The notes beneath the pieces were generated by a model that was given only the letters and a program-made list of their open reading frames with translations, searched no databases and had not been told where the DNA came from. The position numbers and the translations under genes were made by a program. A stretch of DNA of 64,000 nt from Arthrobacter ulcerisalmonis (lineage in GTDB: Bacteria; Actinomycetota; Actinomycetes; Actinomycetales; Micrococcaceae), in assembly GCF_900609065.1 (NCBI RefSeq), contig NZ_UXAU01000040.1:19788-83787 (forward strand), in the 5' to 3' direction. Shown here in pieces: positions 62,111 through 64,000 of this stretch (position 1 is the first letter of the stretch; each line of letters begins with the position of its first letter).

Positions 62111-63592
62111 TTAGTCATCCGAATCGACAGATACCATCATCCATTTAGGACGGCTATCATTTCCGAGATTCTGAATGATCCCCTTGTATTCGAGGGTGGA
62201 TAGATGCTCTGAAACTACATTGCGGTTAAGGCAGGTCTTCTCAGCAATCTTGAGTGCTGAAGTACAGCCTGCGCCGATTGCTTCACGGACCTTGATTTCA
62301 TCGAGCATACCGACGCGCTCTTGACGCTCAGCAATGGATAGCTGAGGCCCTTCAGGGATAGCCACGCCGCCTGAACCTGATCCACCTTCGAAGTGAACAG
62401 TTTCGATAACATAGTTCAGTTTCTTGTCAGGGTCCTTGGAGCCTTTCACCTTCTCAAAAGAGAGTGTCCTTGTTCCCGTTGCGTTTCTCTTGAGCTTGAT
62501 AAGCAAATCCATCATTGCTTTTTGAGAGGAAGCGCCACGGCCTGAGCCTGTATCGGTCTTGCCCTCGTGGTGGATAAGCAATGCAAGGAACTTACCTTCG
62601 TTCGCCCAATCCTGAATTGGCTTCAGAGCGGCCACCATATCCACGTTGGAATTCTCATCGACGCCAGACAGGATATTGGCCTGAGGATCGAAGACAGCAA
62701 GGCTTAGGTCAATTCCTGCTTTGGTGATCTTCTCTCTCATTGCCTTCAGTCCAAAGAGGCCGGGGGCAACTTCCAGAGTTGTGCTGACAGTAAGTGTCTG
62801 CCCTTCCGCTGCGTCCCAGACCAGAAGCTTAGAAACGTCCGCTGAGGGGTGCTTAGCCTTCCAAGCTTCAACCATGTCCCAGAACGGTTGCCCACCCTCT
62901 GCGGCCACATACAGGACGTGTGAGGGGCCTCTGGTGTTGAGCGGTAGGTTCTGCCACGAGTCCAGCCCTGCACAGATGCTTAGAGCTAGGTCAACCATGG
63001 CGATTGTCTTGCCAGCAGAGGATTGCCCATAGAGCTGTCCGATGCCTACAGAAGGGATGTGGTCCTGGACTAGGTGCGGGAGAGCTTCACGAATCTTCAG
63101 GAAGTCCACTGTCAGGAACTCGGCGTCTTTCACCATTCCATCCGGTGCTTCGTCAAGCTCTGACTTCAAGAGCTTCGAGTAGCTTTCCAGCGCTGAGGCC
63201 TGTTGTAGCTTGTGACCTGCTGAGAAGTGCGAGCTGAACTTATCGGCTGCTTCTGGGTCGGTCTTCTTCAGGGCTGGGAGCGAGTGATAGATAGCATCCG
63301 TTACTACTAGGTAGCTGGCTGCTAGCCTCTTGATGAGTTTGTGGATGAACCAATCACCCTCGGTCTTGATGAACTCTGTCCCATCATGTACGTACCAAGC
63401 TGCTTCCGTCTTCACGTACACAACGCCACCCTTGATGAACGTAGCCAGAGCCTTAGCGATAGCCAGCTCGGTGCCGGGTATGGTCTCAGGGGTGACGCCG
63501 TCGCCAATAAGGCTCTTCTCAAACGCAAGCTTGCGGTCATCGGAAAATATTGCTTCGAGGATTTCACTCTCGGATTTGATTTCTAGGTCCAC
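62111..63592 (-). CDS. Phage RepA-like helicase (AAA_25) with D5-like N-terminus
   Basis: 493 aa. RecA-type ATPase: Walker A GQSSAGKT (189-196), Walker B SLAVFDPQA, then LLIHHEGK and GASSQKAMMD. The N-terminal 60-145 region (AAWYVHDGTEFIKTEGDWFIHKLIKRL) resembles D5/primase-associated domains, and the C-terminal 70 residues form a winged helix (ALKIAEKTCLNRNVVSEHL). It is the likely replicative helicase or initiator and may bind the repeat array beside it. GTG 63592. Confidence 0.82.
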   Translation of the reverse strand: MDLEIKSESEILEAIFSDDRKLAFEKSLIGDGVTPETIPGTELAIAKALATFIKGGVVYVKTEAAWYVHDGTEFIKTEGDWFIHKLIKRLAASYLVVTDAIYHSLPALKKTDPEAADKFSSHFSAGHKLQQASALESYSKLLKSELDEAPDGMVKDAEFLTVDFLKIREALPHLVQDHIPSVGIGQLYGQSSAGKTIAMVDLALSICAGLDSWQNLPLNTRGPSHVLYVAAEGGQPFWDMVEAWKAKHPSADVSKLLVWDAAEGQTLTVSTTLEVAPGLFGLKAMREKITKAGIDLSLAVFDPQANILSGVDENSNVDMVAALKPIQDWANEGKFLALLIHHEGKTDTGSGRGASSQKAMMDLLIKLKRNATGTRTLSFEKVKGSKDPDKKLNYVIETVHFEGGSGSGGVAIPEGPQLSIAERQERVGMLDEIKVREAIGAGCTSALKIAEKTCLNRNVVSEHLSTLEYKGIIQNLGNDSRPKWMMVSVDSDD

Positions 63593-63675
63593 GGTATGTA
63601 GCCTTTCATTGTGGACATCTCTAGTCTCTTCGCAGGAGGTATAATAGAGAGTGTCTGCGGTAAATAAATTAATCG

Positions 63676-63706
63676 GTAAGGCCTCTGTTTCCAGCAGGGG
63701 CCTTAC
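63676..63706 (-). terminator. Terminator between 58-aa gene and helicase gene
   Basis: GTAAGGCCTCTG pairs with CAGGGGCCTTAC (one wobble), with ATTAATTTATTT following on the minus strand. Confidence 0.8.
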
Positions 63707-63883
63707 TTAGTTTTCTGGGAATATTCCTTCAGTGGCTGCGGAGTCAGGGAGACTCCCTACAAGTCCGGGAATGTTATAGAAGTATTGGTTCCCATTGTTA
63801 CGGTCCCTGAGTAGTAATAGGACCATTCTCCCGTCACTGACCGGAGTTACTGACAATACTTCGATATTGGGTGCGATTCTCAT
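63707..63883 (-). CDS. Phage small protein, 58 aa
   Basis: MRIAPNIEVLSVTPVSDGRM, a beta-rich start, then RDRNNGNQYFYNIPGLVGSL. ATG 63883 overlaps the previous stop (ATGA) and GGAAG precedes it. Function unknown. Confidence 0.65.
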   Translation of the reverse strand: MRIAPNIEVLSVTPVSDGRMVLLLLRDRNNGNQYFYNIPGLVGSLPDSAATEGIFPEN

Positions 63884-64000
63884 TTTGTGTCTTCCATTTC
63901 CAGTGGGTTAGTGGTTTCTTCCCAGACCTTGTCGGCAAAGGTTCCGATGTATCCGAGACTTTCGGCTTCTATGATCAAACCGCCGTCAAACTCCGTGGCC
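63880..64000 (-). CDS. Partial phage gene, C-terminal 39 codons
   Basis: An open frame entering from the right edge: TEFDGGLIIEAESLGYIGTF then an acidic end to TGA at 63880. It is translationally coupled to the 58-aa gene. Too little to assign. Confidence 0.6.
   Translation of the reverse strand, partial: ATEFDGGLIIEAESLGYIGTFADKVWEETTNPLEMEDTK

Larger units (their letters stand above)
50109..64000. mobile_element. Prophage, left part (continues past the right edge)
   Basis: From about 50.1 kb GC content drops and all genes lie on the minus strand in phage order: replication helicase, small genes, HNH, large terminase, portal, capsid, connectors, tail tube, tape measure, minor tail. The structural module spans about 10 kb, compact for a siphophage. 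Integrase, repressor and lysis genes are not in view. Left junction is placed at the ssb break, somewhere within 50090-50130. Confidence 0.92.

Noticed and set aside
63636..63650. AGGAGGTATAATAGAG as a plus-strand promoter or ribosome-binding site
   Set aside because: TATAAT is present but no -35 box and no plus-strand gene follows; left unassigned.

Overview
The window is a 64 kb piece of a high-GC actinobacterial chromosome. Gene content and order point to Micrococcaceae, most probably Arthrobacter, Paenarthrobacter or Pseudarthrobacter. The pointers are the rpsP-khpA-rimM-trmD-rplS-lepB-rnhB-DUF2469-yraN-comM-dprA-xerC run, a fabD-fabH-acpP-fabF cluster next to a PucR/FasR-type regulator and homodimeric aceE, and actinobacterial markers such as DUF3145, DUF3052, an MptB-like mannosyltransferase and AhpE. 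This is recognition from the translated sequence; no database search was run.

Layout. 1-5.5 kb: a 72-nt poly-C tract, an alpha/beta-hydrolase-like protein without its nucleophile serine, thiC under a TPP riboswitch, a frameshifted amidohydrolase, a CatE-like ring-cleavage/VOC protein behind two overlapping palindromes, and a small unknown. 5.7-16 kb: translation, secretion and DNA-uptake housekeeping genes, ending with DUF3145. 16-26.4 kb: fatty-acid synthesis (fabF, acpP, fabH, fabD, regulator) and pyruvate dehydrogenase E1 on the minus strand, then DUF3052, ahpE and a sirtuin on the plus strand. 26.5-36.7 kb: tRNA-Val and a sugar-acid region (IclR regulator, MHS permease, 2-hydroxyacid dehydrogenase, beta-hydroxyacid dehydrogenase, IdnO-like and IdnD-like enzymes, GntR regulator, gnd). 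It looks like an idonate/ketogluconate to gluconate to pentose-phosphate route; no gluconokinase is visible. 36.7-49.8 kb: cysE-cysK, msrA, a NIF3 protein, a zinc-ribbon coiled-coil protein, yaaA, RNase P RNA, a TspO-like protein, a long-form GAPDH behind a possible attenuator, an HNH nuclease, def, tRNA-His, orn, the mannosyltransferase, an AlkD-like protein and tRNA-Arg.

50.1-64 kb: a prophage with lower GC and many very short overlapping genes, all on the minus strand. It begins exactly where an ssb-like gene is cut after codon 52, which suggests integration into that gene. From right to left it carries a RepA-like helicase with an N-terminal D5-like region, a 10-bp-phased repeat array (candidate origin), a cluster of micro-genes, HNH, large terminase, portal, a protease-capsid fusion, head-tail connectors, a tail tube protein, a short tape measure (537 aa), minor tail proteins and a terminator. 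No integrase, repressor or lysis gene is in view, so the element continues past the right edge. The compact layout recalls the very small Arthrobacter siphophages.

Two genes (amidohydrolase near 3829, last tail gene near 50384) each appear to lack one base in a short homopolymer. With the 72-nt poly-C tract, this makes long-read sequencing error a serious alternative to real mutation.
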